A DNA stretch of 64,000 nt from Allolobophora icterica (GCA_963556255.1 OY744611.1:6184736-6248735), one strand, 5' to 3'. Shown: positions 1-11,923, counted from the first letter of the stretch. The notes: a model not told the origin generated them from the letters alone. Made by a program: numbers and translations.

Positions 1-35
1 AGAGGACGGCTGATCAAAAATGTAAATTTTCGATA

Positions 36-1247
36 GGGGAGAGTTGCCCCAATTGGACCGTTGCCTTAATTGGACCACAGCCGATTTACACCCTAGATGC
101 CCATTTAACTTCGTTTTCAACTGTTGTATTCTTGCGCAGTTGAATATTGATCGTATCGACGTAGGCAGTTTTACGGAATACTAAACATTTATTAAATGGC
201 GGTTAAAACTCTATTTCATGTAGTTCTGATCTATTTTTAGCCGTGCCTGACAACGAGGATATACATTTAAGATCAGCTTTTAAAAATGCAAACAAATTTG
301 TTTTTAGCTATAGCCAGGTTTCATGTTTGAGCGACAATAAGTGTTTTTAGGCTAAGACTGACGTGGGTTGAACTATCGCAGTGTAAGCAGAAGTAGTCCG
401 TGTTGCCCGGAATGGACCACACTTAGTTTCCTGAATTGGACCGATAATTTGGGGTGGTCCATTTAAGGACACCTGTACTTGCAATGTTATACTGTGCTTG
501 AGGTGCTTATTTATATAATAATAAGTTCCACTGGCTTGTATTCTGTCGAACAACATTTTCTTTCAGTTGTATATGTAGATGTCTACGAGTAAAAGAAATG
601 CGGGGACTGCTTGACGATGATGTGTTCCTCTATGCAAACTGTGTAATTCCTCTAAGTAGGCCCCTATTAATTGTTAAGTGTTAGACTCAAATGGTTGTAA
701 CTAAGTATTAATAAAAGACTTAACTAATCATTTAGTCGTAATTAAGTAGTCTATAGTTAACTATGTATAGTCTATATATAACTAGTGATTCTGACAATGT
801 ACACCTAATTAGTTTACTGGCAGTGGTTATAATAGTCATATATTAAATTGATTTCTACTACTTTTATAATAATTTGACAGTTAGATACAGACGCCTTTAT
901 TGCATGTTATAGACAATTAGTGTTTTAAAAGTTTAAAGTGTTTTTTTATTGCACATTATCTTTAAAACACGTCTTTAAAATAATATGTCCCATTCCAGGC
1001 AACTGGTCCAATCAAGGACACCATGTGGTCCATTTAAGGCAACAGGTTGCCTTGATTGGACTTATTGGAACTCAAGTTGTTTTAGTTATTTTTCATAAAT
1101 GCATGAATACTATCTGTCCCTTGATTATTAACAACATACTTGAATTATCAGCCCATCATATGGCATAATTTTCTTTTAGAAATTCGGTAGCATTCATTCA
1201 GTAAACCTCGGTTTCCCTTAGGTGGTCCATTATAGGCAACTCTCCCC
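36..1247. mobile_element. TA-flanked non-autonomous DNA transposon (1.2 kb) with repeated subterminal motif
   Basis: Both ends carry a terminal inverted repeat beginning GGGGAGAGTTGCC, and both are flanked by TA. The terminal motif 'GTTGCC..AATTGGACC' recurs inside in both orientations (about 395-450, 1015-1060). No transposase is seen. The TA duplication and GGGGAGA ends resemble those of the pogo-like element at 26034-28098, so it may be a non-autonomous relative. Confidence 0.7.
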
Positions 1248-1254
1248 TATTAGA

Positions 1255-1760
1255 GACGCTTTTAAAATATGCCAGTTCTCTTATCAATACAAACCACTGA
1301 TGACAGAAATGGACGACCACAAAATTATCCCTAGACAGACGAACCGACCGACCAATGAAGACTTCGCAAAGCGTAGCTCATACACAAATAAAACAAATAT
1401 GGAGTCATACGATATACGTGAATTTTAGACGCTTTTAAAACATGTCAGTTCTGTTATCAGTACAAACAACTGCACTGGCACAGATATACGATAACCATTG
1501 AAATGGACGACTCCTAATTATCCCTAGACAGACGAACCGACCGACCAATTAAGCCATTACAAAACCAGGCATCTTTACATGCACAGCAATGAAGACTTTT
1601 TGATCAACCGTCCTCTTGACGAAAGGACCCTTGATCAACAGTCCTCTTGACGAACAGTCCGCTTGACCAATCGTCCATTGACCAATCGTCCATTGACCAA
1701 TCGTCCGTGATCAACCGTCCGTTGACCAACCGTCCTTTGACCAAACGTCCGCATACCCAA
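1255..1760. repeat. Two tandem ~175-bp repeats followed by a short-unit minisatellite
   Basis: The segment from 1255 ('gacgcttttaaaa...cagttct') recurs from about 1430, each copy ending in 'ccctagacagacgaaccgac'. From about 1600 to 1745 there is a degenerate ~13-bp unit 'ttgaccaatcgtcc'. The sequence at 1598-1618 is the inverted complement of the first 20 bases of the window (AGAGGACGG..TGATCAAAAA), so an inverted repeat encloses the element at 36-1247. Confidence 0.65.
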
Positions 1761-3398
1761 ATGTATCTGTGACGTCTTTATATGCCTGCCATGCCTGCCA
1801 AACCGACTTCTTGCTCTTACCTCTGAAGGTAGATGTTGTGTCGCATCCCGAAAATGCGTGAAACACAGGTAGTGTTCGTGACTGTTGCTCCCCAGGCTTG
1901 CACAGATGGCGTTGATGTGGTAAAACCTGCATTGCTTGCCCATGCCAAAGGCCACCCAGATGTCGATCAAAGGTTGGGTCACCATGAAATCATAGAATGT
2001 GCCAGCAAGGGTGACTACAACATCTGTGTCAACAGTGCGCACCTGGATAGTCTTCGGCCCTTGCTCCAGTGCATGCACTACGTGGTGAATCACAATCCTG
2101 GTGTCCGCCTCTTCGTGACTGCAGTTTTGCATGTGGGTTGTGGAAACAATGGATGCGACAGCTTTCCCTGATGTGACATAGACGGCTTTGGCTTGTGGCC
2201 AGTTGAACTCTACAACCTTTGAAAACAAAATGGCAAGCAACTTGTTTATCGAGTCGCGAAGGAAGTCCATCCAATTGCGTGGCAGCTTAGTATGACCAGA
2301 CACTTTCCTGCGCACACCATCGCCTCTCTTTTCCCGGGTGGACTCCTTCAAACTGTCTGGGATGTACGAGTCCCAGACAACATCCAACCTTGAGGTATCC
2401 TGCAGCTGCTTCTCAAGGTAAGGTAAAAACATCCTGTCGGCATATTCATGAAAGAGCCGATGCTGGTAGTGGGTAGGCAGTGGACGATGACGGCAACAGG
2501 ATTTTGCAGTCGCAGGTTGAAGGTGGCTCTTATTGCCCAGGCTGCTCAAGACATTGCAGTTCAGACTTCGTGCTTGGTAAATGAAGCTTGCCAAAGTCTG
2601 AGAGGGAAGGAGGGAAGGACAGTATCTCATACGCGAAAAATTCCTCCAAATCACCATCCCGGTTCTGCATAGATGTATACAGCTGGCCAAAAAGTGCCAC
2701 GTTGTTCTGAAGCACTTGGATCTTCTTTCCCTCCTTAGAGGTTGCTTTATGCTTAGGTCTCTTGAAGAGTGCATGAGAATTCCTCTTGATTGTGTCAAGT
2801 ATGGAGTGAGTTCGCACATCAAGCACATTCTTGACAAAGTCCTGATACTGTTTCCTGCCTACGTCTTCCAAGGTGTGCACTGTAGTTACCACTGACTCGT
2901 CTGTGCAATTGTGACTATCAGGAGTTAGTAGGTCTGGGATTTTCTGTGTCATTATCCGCAAGGTATTCTTCCTCGAACTGCTTCAGCATTTTGGTCATCT
3001 TTGGCCCCGACAGCATCCATCGTCGGAAAGCAACGGGGTTTGTGTGAGCCCAACAGCTCCACCCAAACTATTCACACTCTTGTTTTCCTGTTCGTGAGCC
3101 TGATCAAATGGTATTGTTGAGAAGTTATTGGTTGTTTTAGAAATGACCCAGTGAGAATGCTCCACAAACTCATCCTTGATAGTGTCAGGTAAGGACTTGA
3201 TGTGTCTGATGTGAATGGGCATCCATCTGGAGTAGTTCACATGATCCAAAGCAAAGAGCAGCGGTGTGAGTTCCTCCAACACTTCGACATACAGGTGAAA
3301 ACTCCTCTCTGTGAGCCCTAATGAAAATGAGAATGAGGGTTTCATACTTCATGATCAAGTCCCAATACATGAATGTTGGACTCTTCTTCTTCATTTCG
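1635..3398 (-). pseudogene. Broken repeat gene of the 'HAFSGCDTT' family
   Basis: Read on the minus strand in several frames. The N-terminal part has FALDHVNYSRWMPIHIRHIK and IPFDQAHEQENKSVN. The middle has FHEYADRMFLPYLEKQL and TREKRGDGVRRKVSG. The C-terminal part has CSHEEADTRIVIHHVV, VRTVDTDVVVTLAG and FHAFSGCDTTSTF. I recognise this as a repetitive protein family spread across invertebrate genomes. The spaced Asp residues (EADTR, DTD, GCDT) look like a metal-binding, possibly PIN-like, nuclease core, but that is inference. At least three frame breaks (near 3000, 2530-2850 and 1900) show it is dead. The window also holds a second copy at 11.4-13.2 kb. Confidence 0.7.
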
Positions 3399-3763
3399 TT
3401 GAATAGTGCTTCAGATATAGACCATTTTAGCTCCCGGCAGCCATCTTGGACGCCATCTTGAAATGATACATTAAGTGAATGAAGTTATTTTAACTGAACG
3501 CTGAGCAATAAACCCTTCGGCTTGACACCAAAACCAGCTTTCTAGGTTGAATAGTGCTTGAGATATAGACAATTTTAGCTCCCGGCGGCCATCTTGGACG
3601 CCATCTTGAAATGATACATTAAGTAAATGAAGTTATTTCAACTGAACGCTCAGCAATAAACCCTTCGGTTTGACACCAAAACCAGCTTTCTAGGTTGAAT
3701 AGTGCTTGAGATATAGACAATTTTAGCTCCCGGCGGCCATCTTGGACGCCATCTTGAATTTTT
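3399..3763. repeat. 148-bp tandem repeat, about 2.5 copies
   Basis: Units begin with 'ttgaatagtgctt' at 3399, 3547 and 3695. Each contains the doubled word 'gccatcttggacgccatctt'. It abuts the 5' end of the broken repeat gene at 1635-3398. Similar 'gcca(t/c)ctt' words occur in the repeats bordering the second copy at 11-13 kb. Confidence 0.85.
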
Positions 3764-4184
3764 GCGTTTTACATGAAAATGTCTCAAAATTTCAGAGGGC
3801 ACCCCTTCTAACATTAATCAGTAGACCCTGACAGATCATCCTGCCAAATTTGGTGCTTTTATCCGCCGTGTAACGTTAATTTCACTAAGCCACCTCACTA
3901 GAAGTGGCACACCTGATAACGTTAACAATGGATATTATTTAAGGTAATTACGTGATGTCGGTTAGCAGATAAAAACCATTGAATAGAGGACAAGAATCAC
4001 TACTGTAGAATTGAAGTAAAGGAAGACGGAGGAAGGTATTTTGAAAGTGAGTCAGAAAGTTTGGAGACAAATTTATGACTAGAAAACATTCGATACAAAA
4101 ACAGCAAAACTCGGAAAGAAATAATTTTAACAGCCCGCAGTTACTTCACCCGACGGACCTTCATTCATTTAATTCAGTCCTTAC

Positions 4185-4422
4185 CTCCATTCGCTGTTAT
4201 GTAGTTTACAATGTGCATCTGATCTGCATCTCGGAGAGCCGCAATCAAACCATCACTTTGATCTTTTTCCAAAATGTAATCCAACAGTTGAGAGTTTCTT
4301 TCCCATAAAGAACTCTTGCTTCTAACGTCGTCCATTTCTCTCCGACCAATGGTTCCGTTGGCAAGTAACTTGTCTAGAAGTCCAAAATCTGGATCCATAT
4401 GTTGCTCCAAACATTGTCTGTG
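4185..4422 (-). CDS. Third CARD domain exon (CARD3), close relative of CARD1
   Basis: A 238-nt minus-strand exon. The acceptor is cctttgaatag, directly before the codon for HRQCLEQHMDPDFGLLDKLL, and the donor is GGAG|GTAAGG. Phases are 0 to 1. The peptide continues NGTIGRREMDDVRSKSS, SQLLDYILEKDQSDGLIAAL and RDADQMHIVNYI. It aligns without gaps to CARD1, with about half the residues identical or conservative. No stop or frameshift, so it looks functional. Either it is a late exon of the same gene or part of a tandem paralogue; upstream kinase exons of such a paralogue are not visible. The exon lacks the long Lys-rich linker fused to CARD1. Confidence 0.75.
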
Positions 4423-5873
4423 CTATTCAAAGGAAAACGATATGGTATTACTGGAACTTCACATGAAACAGTAGCTTCAGATGTAGAGGATTGGTATATT
4501 GGTGTGGACGAGTGAATTAGTAAGCGAGAGATAAAATGTCAAAGCAATAAGAAAACATGAAAAAAACTCTTCAACTTAATACGTATGTTGCTAATAATTT
4601 TATATTGCTTTGGACAAATTTTCATAATTGCAACTGTAATTAGAAATTTACTTAGCGCCACTTCTAAAACGACAAATTAGAGGCGCTCTTTGCGCTAGCC
4701 TATGCAATATGAAATCTCAGCAAAAACAGAAATTTAATCACTGAGCTAAGCACCGTTTTCCTACTGAAAACTAGAAGAGTCACAAGTGGCTGATCACACG
4801 CGCGCGCACACACACACACACGTGGAGCTCAACCAAAGGATTCTTATCCAAAGTTCACCCACATAATCATATTCAGGTTCTCTGCATGGTCTACACTTGA
4901 TGCACGATAAAACTTTGCACTTATGCTGTGAACAATATGCACGTCTGTTTCGTTTCCATAGAGTCAGCTTTTGGTTTACGCTTTCTCTTTGCTTCAACGG
5001 CTGTGAGTCGGGAACGATTTGAAACCAAATTTGGCCACGGTTCAGTGGATCTGCCTTGGCTAAGCACCGGTAAAATGCTATATGTGCAATGCAGCTGTTA
5101 TGCTGGACTTCAGATTTTGAGATCTTAAAATTATACCATAAAAGAGCTAAAGTACGGTTATAATTTGTCATGTATTCATGAAGAGATCGTTCTTGCTTTC
5201 GTCTCAGACTTCAACCTTCCATCCTTTTCTACTCTCAAGGAAATTCGACCAAATCGACTTCCTGGAGAAGTTGCCTTTCTTCACAAATCACACTTGAAAC
5301 TTGTTCGCTTTTTTGCATATATTCCAAATCCTAAGTCAGCTGAAAGCCAAACCCATATTTTAAACTCATGCACGACTTTTTGGATTCCAGACAATGATTG
5401 AATTCCTGGGTTGTCCTTCGGAACTTATAATAACAAACAACTTCACTATACACAAAGATACTTAGAATTATGCCTCAAAACTTCTCACATAAGCCAAACA
5501 CTTGTTCTCACTATAGCCAGTCCAGTTGTTCTACTGATAGAAATATATGCCTTTCTGAGTCATAGTTGTACAGTGATTATGCCCAGCAGCAGTAGCACAG
5601 GAACTTCCTGTCCAACCAAATTTGATCTCTCTGATATCCTGCATAATATCATTCCTACTAACCGCAAGAGGGCCGTGGCAAGCTCTTCATAGCCCTGGTA
5701 TAATTCAGATGTTGCCGCTGCTAGGCGTTTGAGCAGCCCGCGAGATAGCTATAGTTCCTGTTTACTGACTTTCTGATCTCATAAAATGCAAATTTTATTG
5801 TCATATTGTACATAAACTTGTCTCAGCAGCTAAATCAACCTACTTGTTTCCTTTGGTCTTTGATTGCTCTTAC
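4423..5873. other. No gene recognised (probable intron)
   Basis: Between CARD3 and the micro-exon at 5874. A short (CA)n run lies near 4800. Several open frames exist but none shows a domain or convincing splice borders. A 5' exon of CARD3 could be hidden here. Confidence 0.5.
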
Positions 5874-5899
5874 TGTCTTTGGAGAAGTGATCTTCTTTT
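5874..5899 (-). CDS. Candidate micro-exon upstream of CARD3
   Basis: A 26-nt minus-strand candidate exon: acceptor tttgttacattacag, donor GACA|GTAAGA, phase 1 to 0. It encodes KKITSPKT after the split codon. Its exit phase 0 matches the start of the CARD3 exon, just as the linker exon at 50820 (phase 1 to 0) precedes CARD1. It could be chance given the length. Confidence 0.33.
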
Positions 5900-6201
5900 C
5901 TGTAATGTAACAAAGATCAGATAAGGTATAAGGTAATGAATCTAAACGATGAACTTCAAAGGCCATGATACCCATAAGACGTTAAGCAATGGATATTAAT
6001 TCCCGCATTTGTCACGTATATTTTTGCACAAAATTTGGGATTGATCTAATTAATCACAATCGTAAATCAATATGTTTGCAAACAATATAAACGCTCCATG
6101 AAAATCAAGTAGAACTTATACATTCATATCATGCGCTCAAATATTCGTTTCTGGATCAGTGGTGAAGTTACAAGTGTCTTCTATGAAATGACGTTTCATA
6201 C

Positions 6202-6255
6202 CTTGAGGAAGGGAAGTTATTTTCTTGGACGAAAAGCGCTCCTGCATCCGAAGAG
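6202..6255 (-). CDS. Candidate linker exon upstream of CARD3
   Basis: A 54-nt stretch on the minus strand with acceptor tttattataacag and donor CAAG|GTATGA, phases 1 to 1. It reads LRMQERFSSKKITSLPQ. The segment KKITS recurs in the next candidate exon (5874-5899), suggesting duplicated linker exons. Support is splice signals, phase fit and this repeat only. Confidence 0.38.
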
Positions 6256-6419
6256 CTGTTATAATAAAGAAATATGAGTAATCGTATTTACTTGTGTTAA
6301 AGGAACGTAGGGCCTATCATTCAAGCCACAGTCTGACAGGGCAATAAACAATAATAGTACAGTAAATATACTAAGAAAACGAAATGGTGTCTCTAATAAA
6401 CCAGTTTGGTCATAGATTT

Positions 6420-6950
6420 TATTGTATTGTATTTAAACATTTATATAGCGCCTCTAGAAGGGTGAACCGTTCAGAGGCGCTCCCAGTGCGCCAGGCCACA
6501 AGGGGAGAAATAAGTATTGAGAAAGGCAAAAGAGGAACAGGGGTTGCCTACTAGAATTTGAGAGCGAGTATAAGGAGACAATGCATTCCAGAGAGAGGCA
6601 AAAGACCGGGACTGCGCCATGGCTATCCTATTATGACGAACAGAGAGACCCAGTCTGTTCGAGGAAGTGGACGATGCGAGGAGACTGAAAGAGTCCAGTG
6701 TATTATATCAATATTTGGAGGCGAGACGACGCTGTACTTTGGACACAAGAATAAGTATTTTGAATTTAATGCGCGTAGAGAGAGGAAGCCAGTGCAGTTG
6801 TTGCGTGTCATACGTGCTATTAATCTCTCAGTTTGGCAGACGTGCTATTAGTCTCTCAGCTGCACAGAGACTGACTGCAGAGGTAGGAAACGGGCCTTAT
6901 GAAGACCTTACGAAGACCGATAGGAGGTCGGTGTAGCCCGCATTTCTTTA
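6420..6950 (-). mobile_element. CR1-like LINE 3' fragment with (ATACA)n tail
   Basis: On the minus strand this reads a reverse transcriptase C-terminus with stops: RLIARLPN, HWLPLSTRIKFKILILV and finally CGLAHWERL before the stop. The 3' end is 'aggcgctatataaatg' and a repeated 'atacaat' tail (6420-6434). The same ending occurs in the copy at 57.3-58.5 kb (LSHWERL, same tail). Confidence 0.75.
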
Positions 6951-7067
6951 TTAACCGCCAGGATTCCATCCCAAAGGAAGTTTGTTGTAAGCTTGATAAA
7001 AGGGCGTTGGTTTAGATGAAAATTCATACTCTCCACTATAATGATAATACGAACTCATCAACAATTG

Positions 7068-7222
7068 ATGGCGCCTTGTATGGCTGCTAAAAAGGGTGTT
7101 TATTAAGATTTATTGTACTGTCATATTTCAATGTAATATCATTGCTTTTGTCAGTTTGAATTAATAAAGGAAATTATCATTAGATTATTATAATTATTTT
7201 TAATGGACAGCATCTTGAGTTA
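7068..7222 (+). repeat. SINE body copy, headless
   Basis: About 155 bp starting 'ggcgccttgtatggctgc' and ending near 'aatggacagcatc'. It is nearly the same as 7692-7848, which has a tRNA-like head in front. Contains AATAAAGG before its 3' end. Confidence 0.7.
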
Positions 7223-7624
7223 GCTGCCTATCATACCAAATGATTTTGATTGTTTTTTGTCCTTCTGCTGCAATTCATTTGTCTTTGGTTCTTCCTCGGT
7301 GGCAGAAACTGAGAAAAACAGAAACCAATGAAGACATTATATATCTGAAAATACTAGACACGATATTACAAATCAAAGCGTATCATATGAAACCTAGTCA
7401 TAATCGTAATTGCAAAGTTCGCATTTCTAAACCGATACTCTACAACTAATCGCAGGGTATCAACTTATTTACGAAGCGGCGTCATTTCAGAGTGGTTGAC
7501 CAGAGATCGGTGTTGTTTGCTAGAAGATAATTTAGGAGGCGAGACACTTCTGTTTCAGAGGTTGGAAGAAGAGTTAAGAGAAAAGACTGAGATAAGCGAA
7601 TGGAGAGAATGGAGTGGGATAGAG

Positions 7625-7848
7625 TTATGGTAACACTCACGGCCAGGAGAGCATTAGATCGCGGTTCGATACCCGGAACCCCCCGTCTAGGACGGCGCCT
7701 TGTATGGCTGCCAAACAGTGTGTTTATTAAGATTTTATTGTACCGTTATATTTCAATGTAATCTTATTGCTTTTGTCAGTTTGAATTAATAAAGGAAATT
7801 ATCAATAGATTATTTTTTTTAATTTTAATGGACAGCATCGTGAATTAA
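7625..7848 (+). repeat. tRNA-derived SINE copy
   Basis: The head (7627-7680) has a tRNA-like B box, GGTTCGATACCC, preceded by 'ggtaacactcacggcc', which could be a decayed A box. The body repeats 7068-7222. The body word 'ggcgcc(t)tg.(a/g)tggctgcc' recurs in the copies at 16180 and 28495 (minus), so this is one SINE family with a conserved core. Confidence 0.6.
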
Positions 7849-8356
7849 CGAATGTATGCGTTTATTTCCTGACTGGATGTTTGCCCGTCCTAATACGGTA
7901 AAAGAAATGTTTGAAAATGTATTTTACAATTGTACAGGGGGTATTATTCATCGGCGAAATGTCATATGAAGTCGCTAACTGTGTAAAAACAATTTGAAAG
8001 TGTATTTTTCAGTGTGCGACGTAAGTTCGGTTGTGAAGTTGAGGCTGAATAATGTAAGTAAGTAAGTAAGTAAGTATATCCCTTATTCAAAACCAACTGC
8101 TAACCGCATTTTGGTGTACATAGTTCATAATATTAATTTAAGCATATAACATTCGAATGATAAAGGTTTTACGAGCTAAAGAGTCAGCATTAGGTATAAT
8201 TCTATTGTGTGCTCTGGGGCGCAGTGAGTAGACGGAGGGCTTAATCGGAGGGAGAAGGTCATGCAAAATGTGCCCCTCATCCATCAAGATTGCTGAGAAG
8301 AGGGAGGAGTCTGCTCTGAGACACATCTGCTCAAAAGTAGGATTATCATCCGGAAA

Positions 8357-10458
8357 TTAATGGTAGCGGATGAGGCGACGCACAATAGCCTCAAAACGGT
8401 TTCGTTCGCTCCGACTCGTTAAGCCCCACCAAGCAGGAGAGGCATAGAGCATCCTAGCCAAGGTTGTGGCACGCACAACATCATGAAGCGGCGGTCCGCG
8501 CAGGCCATGGGCAACCAGAGTGCGTAAACCATAGATGGACTGGCGCGCCCGGCAGAATATGCGATGAATGTGGTCTCCAAATCCCAGTGTATCCGTGACT
8601 GTGACCCCTAAGATCTCCATACTAGTGACCCTTTGCAAACCCGGCATTGCATCCGGGGCCTCAGTCCGGTCGTGACCCCCTCTAGGGCGTCGAATTAACA
8701 TCTCACGAGATTTCCCATGATTGAGCTTTACATTGCATTCTGCAGCCCATGGCGACACATTTGCCAGCTCAAGTGGCATAGAGGCACTGTTAGAAGACGG
8801 GAGCAGCAGGTAGCTATCATCAGCATATTTATGGAGCCTATTTGCAGAGTGAGCAGTGCAGGGCCGGATTAAGAAAGGTTCAGCAAAACTGTGGGGCCCC
8901 AGTTCCGTCCGGTAGTAAGAGTTTAAATAAAGAAGTAAAAATAGGTCTTACCAGCATTTCTGGCTGATATTGAGATGAATCTGACTGATAATGGAAACTC
9001 CAATAGGGGCGCACACATGTCACGCATGGGCGGGCACTCCGGAGGGTCGAGGGGGACAAGACCCCACCTTTAAGAGTGGGGGAACACGTCATACATTTGT
9101 CCCCCACATTTTAAGGAAACACCAAAAAGAGGTCCAAAAATTCACAAAATTTTCGCACGAAAAAGTTTTTGACCTCTTTTTTTACTAGATCAGTCCAAAA
9201 CTTTTTTGACCAGATCAGTTCAAAGTGTCCCCCCACCTGTCAAACAAGATCGCCGCCAGAGCACACGTGCGAAAGTTGTGTATTTGCGTCTATTAAAATC
9301 AGGGTGGAATTGTCGGGGGTTGGGGTGTTGAACCCCTTAGTCTATCTAGGACCCCCATAGTTAAGTCTTCATTGCATACCCATGGCGGTCGTTTCCAACC
9401 CCTCAGTTGTTCTTGTGTGATTTAGCATTATTTAACTCTGAGTCCCTGGCATAGAGGAGAAATTTCCATGGTGTACGTATGCACGTTTGAATTTTCTCAA
9501 CAAAGAAATCAGAATGTCGTGTACCTGAAAACGAATTATTATTAACTACTGTATTTCTGATCAGACCTAGCACTCTCGCAGTTGCACCGTAGACCTATAA
9601 TTTTAATTCGAGTCTGATTTGCAAAACTGCTAGTGTTGAAACCAGCTGCTTTCAAATTTCGCTGACATCAGCTAGCAAAATAAGGATAAAATGCTCAACC
9701 CCAGTCTTTTTTCTACAATTTCCACACTGACTAAAATTAGCTTTCAAATAATTAGTTCTAAGTTTTTTGGCTCATTTTTACTATTAGACTTAAAAAATAA
9801 CATTAATTATAAAAATATTGAAAATATTTCTTTAGCATGTGTGGGGGCCCCTCAAGTGTGGGGGCCCCTGTTCGGTCGAACATGCTGAACATGCCTTAAT
9901 CCGCCTCTGGAGCAGTGGCCAGCCTAGAAATTACTGAAATTAAATTTTTTGGCCCCAAGACCGAACCTTGGACGATGCTGGCAGTAATTTCAACACACGC
10001 TGATATTTCCCCTTGAAATTTAGTGCACAGTGCTGTCGATCCTCCAAGAAGGCTATTATCCAATTGTATATTTGATCAGGAATTGGCATTTTGGCCAGGA
10101 TATTCGCCAAGTAGCCATGCCTGACGGTATCAAATGCTTTAGATAAATCTAAAGCAATCAGATGGGCATGATGATTGGATTTAAGAAGATCTGAAATGTT
10201 GTGGATACGGGCAATAAGGGCGGCCGAGGTAGAACCTGTAGGCCGGAAGGCAAATTGGTCAGCAAAGCTGCGGTTTAGCAATGGATTGGTCAGAATAGGG
10301 TAAAAGTATCGATGTACGATTTGTTTTTCCAACATTCGACATAGAATGGGGGTTATCGAGATAGGTCTAAAGTCAGCTTCAGAGGAGGGCTTAGCGACTT
10401 TCAGAACCGGGGTGATCCTGCTTTTCTTCCACTGAGACGGAACGTAAGTACAGCACAT
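8357..10458 (-). pseudogene. Reverse transcriptase of the ACTT-tailed LINE, interrupted
   Basis: The N-terminal half (10458-9940) shows FRPISITPILCRMLEKQIV, DQFAFRPTGSTSAALIA and LIALDLSKAFDTVRHGYL, which are RT motifs 1-3. The C-terminal half (8779-8357) shows NVKLNHGKSREMLIRRPRGG and VRATTLARMLYASPAWWGL. The hAT insertion falls inside the catalytic YADDS block: the codons for KYADDSYLL lie at about 8822-8845, next to the insertion. No endonuclease domain is left on this copy. Confidence 0.8.
8859..9909. mobile_element. hAT-type non-autonomous transposon inside a LINE
   Basis: Ends CAGGGCCGGATTAAG and CTTAATCCGCCTCTG form an inverted repeat. The 8-bp direct repeat GAGCAGTG flanks it on both sides (8851-8858 and 9910-9917), which is diagnostic of hAT. 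The interior holds G/C-run blocks (gtgggggcccc) near both ends. A ~370-bp inner block (about 9000-9370) with different composition may be a nested insertion. No transposase is recognised. Confidence 0.88.
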
Positions 10459-10610
10459 GGATTGGTTAAAAAGGTAAGTAACGGGCTTTGCTAATCCAGT
10501 TGCAGCCCCTCTCAGGAGCCAAGCAGGAATCCCATCCGGGCCGGCCGCAGTGTGACCTATAATTTCTAATAATTGAAAGTCATTCGCTAGATGGCCTATT
10601 GCAGCGGAAC

Positions 10611-11130
10611 ATAATGAATATGTTTATGTGTTTAAGTAAATTGGCCAGTAAAAGCCTGTTCGTTTGTAGCCTCGCGGCTTAAATTGGCCTTTCGAACCCG
10701 TTAAGCTCTTTCATTTCTGCGTTTTATAGACCTGTGTATATTGGGTTCATCCAGTTTATATATCGGCGCTATGTCAAATCAATTCGCGAATGCCGTTTTG
10801 GGTAGATTTTCAGTTAACTTCCTCATGTTTCTGGCCCTTTAAAACCCGTTAAGCTCTTTCGCAGCGTTTTAGCGAATAAATTATTTTAAGCTCTTTCAAA
10901 CCATTAGTTTAAAAGAGCAGCCGTTTTAGTCCGTCGGCTTATGTCACAAAAAGAGGGGAAAGAAAAATTTTCGGTAGAATCTTGGCAATGATGTTTAAAT
11001 TAATGATATGATAGTTCTGAAGCAGAAAAATACTGTTGCCAATTTTTCTGTCATGGTTTAGGCCCCCTAGCGGACGTTTTAGCATGACGTCATATCCCCA
11101 CCTTAAAAACTGCCAATTAGTCATTCAGCT
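10611..11130. repeat. Degenerate repeats of 'aacccgttaagctctttc'
   Basis: The word 'cccgttaagctctttc' occurs near 10697 and 10846, with a partial copy near 10890. No coding content is seen in this interval. Confidence 0.5.
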
Positions 11131-11923
11131 TGGTGTAAAAATTGATCACTTGATGTTGGAAGCATTAAAATTTGGCACATGGTAACAACATACGATAAAG
11201 AAACATTTTAGCTATAGGGCCACCGCAGATTTTCCTTCTGGCCTCATTGGCAGCCATTTTCCAAAATGGCCGACCGAAAATAGAGACTTTTCAATATCTC
11301 AGGCTTCTAGTTCACTTAGAATCGTAATCTTGGTGTCTAAACATACATATTTAGGGGCAAGGTTTCCAATAGAACCAATTGCAATCAGTTACCTATAATA
11401 GAAAAGCTAATTGTGGTAGCCATCTTGAAGCTAAGGTGACCTGAAAAGGGCAATCCGGTGTAAAATATGAACCAATTGCTCATTAACTGATAGAAGCATG
11501 AAATGTGGTATATTGTATGAACATGTCCTAAGGGAATTTTGTAGCTATAAGGCCATCGCAGATTTGCCGTCTGGCCTCGCTGGCAGCCATTTTCCAAAAT
11601 GGCCGACCACAAATAAGTTATCTAACATCGTTCACGTCATTCACGGTCACATAGGCCTGTACGCAGACAGAGAACAGCACACTGTCGAGCAGTGATCACA
11701 CATTTGCGCTATGCCCTACAGCCCTTCTCGCAGCCACATCTGAGCTGCAGGTCTATCGAAAAGCTTTGGCAAGTGTTGTCCACTTCACTTCCCAGCCTCC
11801 TTCGATCGTTTGCAGCCACCCCCGTTTACCAGGACATGGTAGCTTAGGAACAGCTAGGAACATCTGTGCCCAGACATGTCCTGCCTGATTGGCAGCGCTC
11901 TTGGTGTGTTCCACAAGTGTAGC

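Larger units (their letters stand above)
8054..10610 (-). mobile_element. LINE (family with ACTT tail), split by a hAT insertion
   Basis: A minus-strand non-LTR retrotransposon fragment. Its 3' tail is the (gtaa)n run at 8054-8076 on the plus strand. Same family as the copies at 14.2, 20-23 and 32.7-33.1 kb. A 1051-bp hAT element with an 8-bp target duplication interrupts it at 8859-9909. Confidence 0.82.

Noticed and set aside
4794..5171. 125-codon minus-strand frame with several Cys residues as a zinc-binding exon
   Set aside because: Cys spacing fits no domain I know, the end is translated (CA)n, and splice borders are not convincing.
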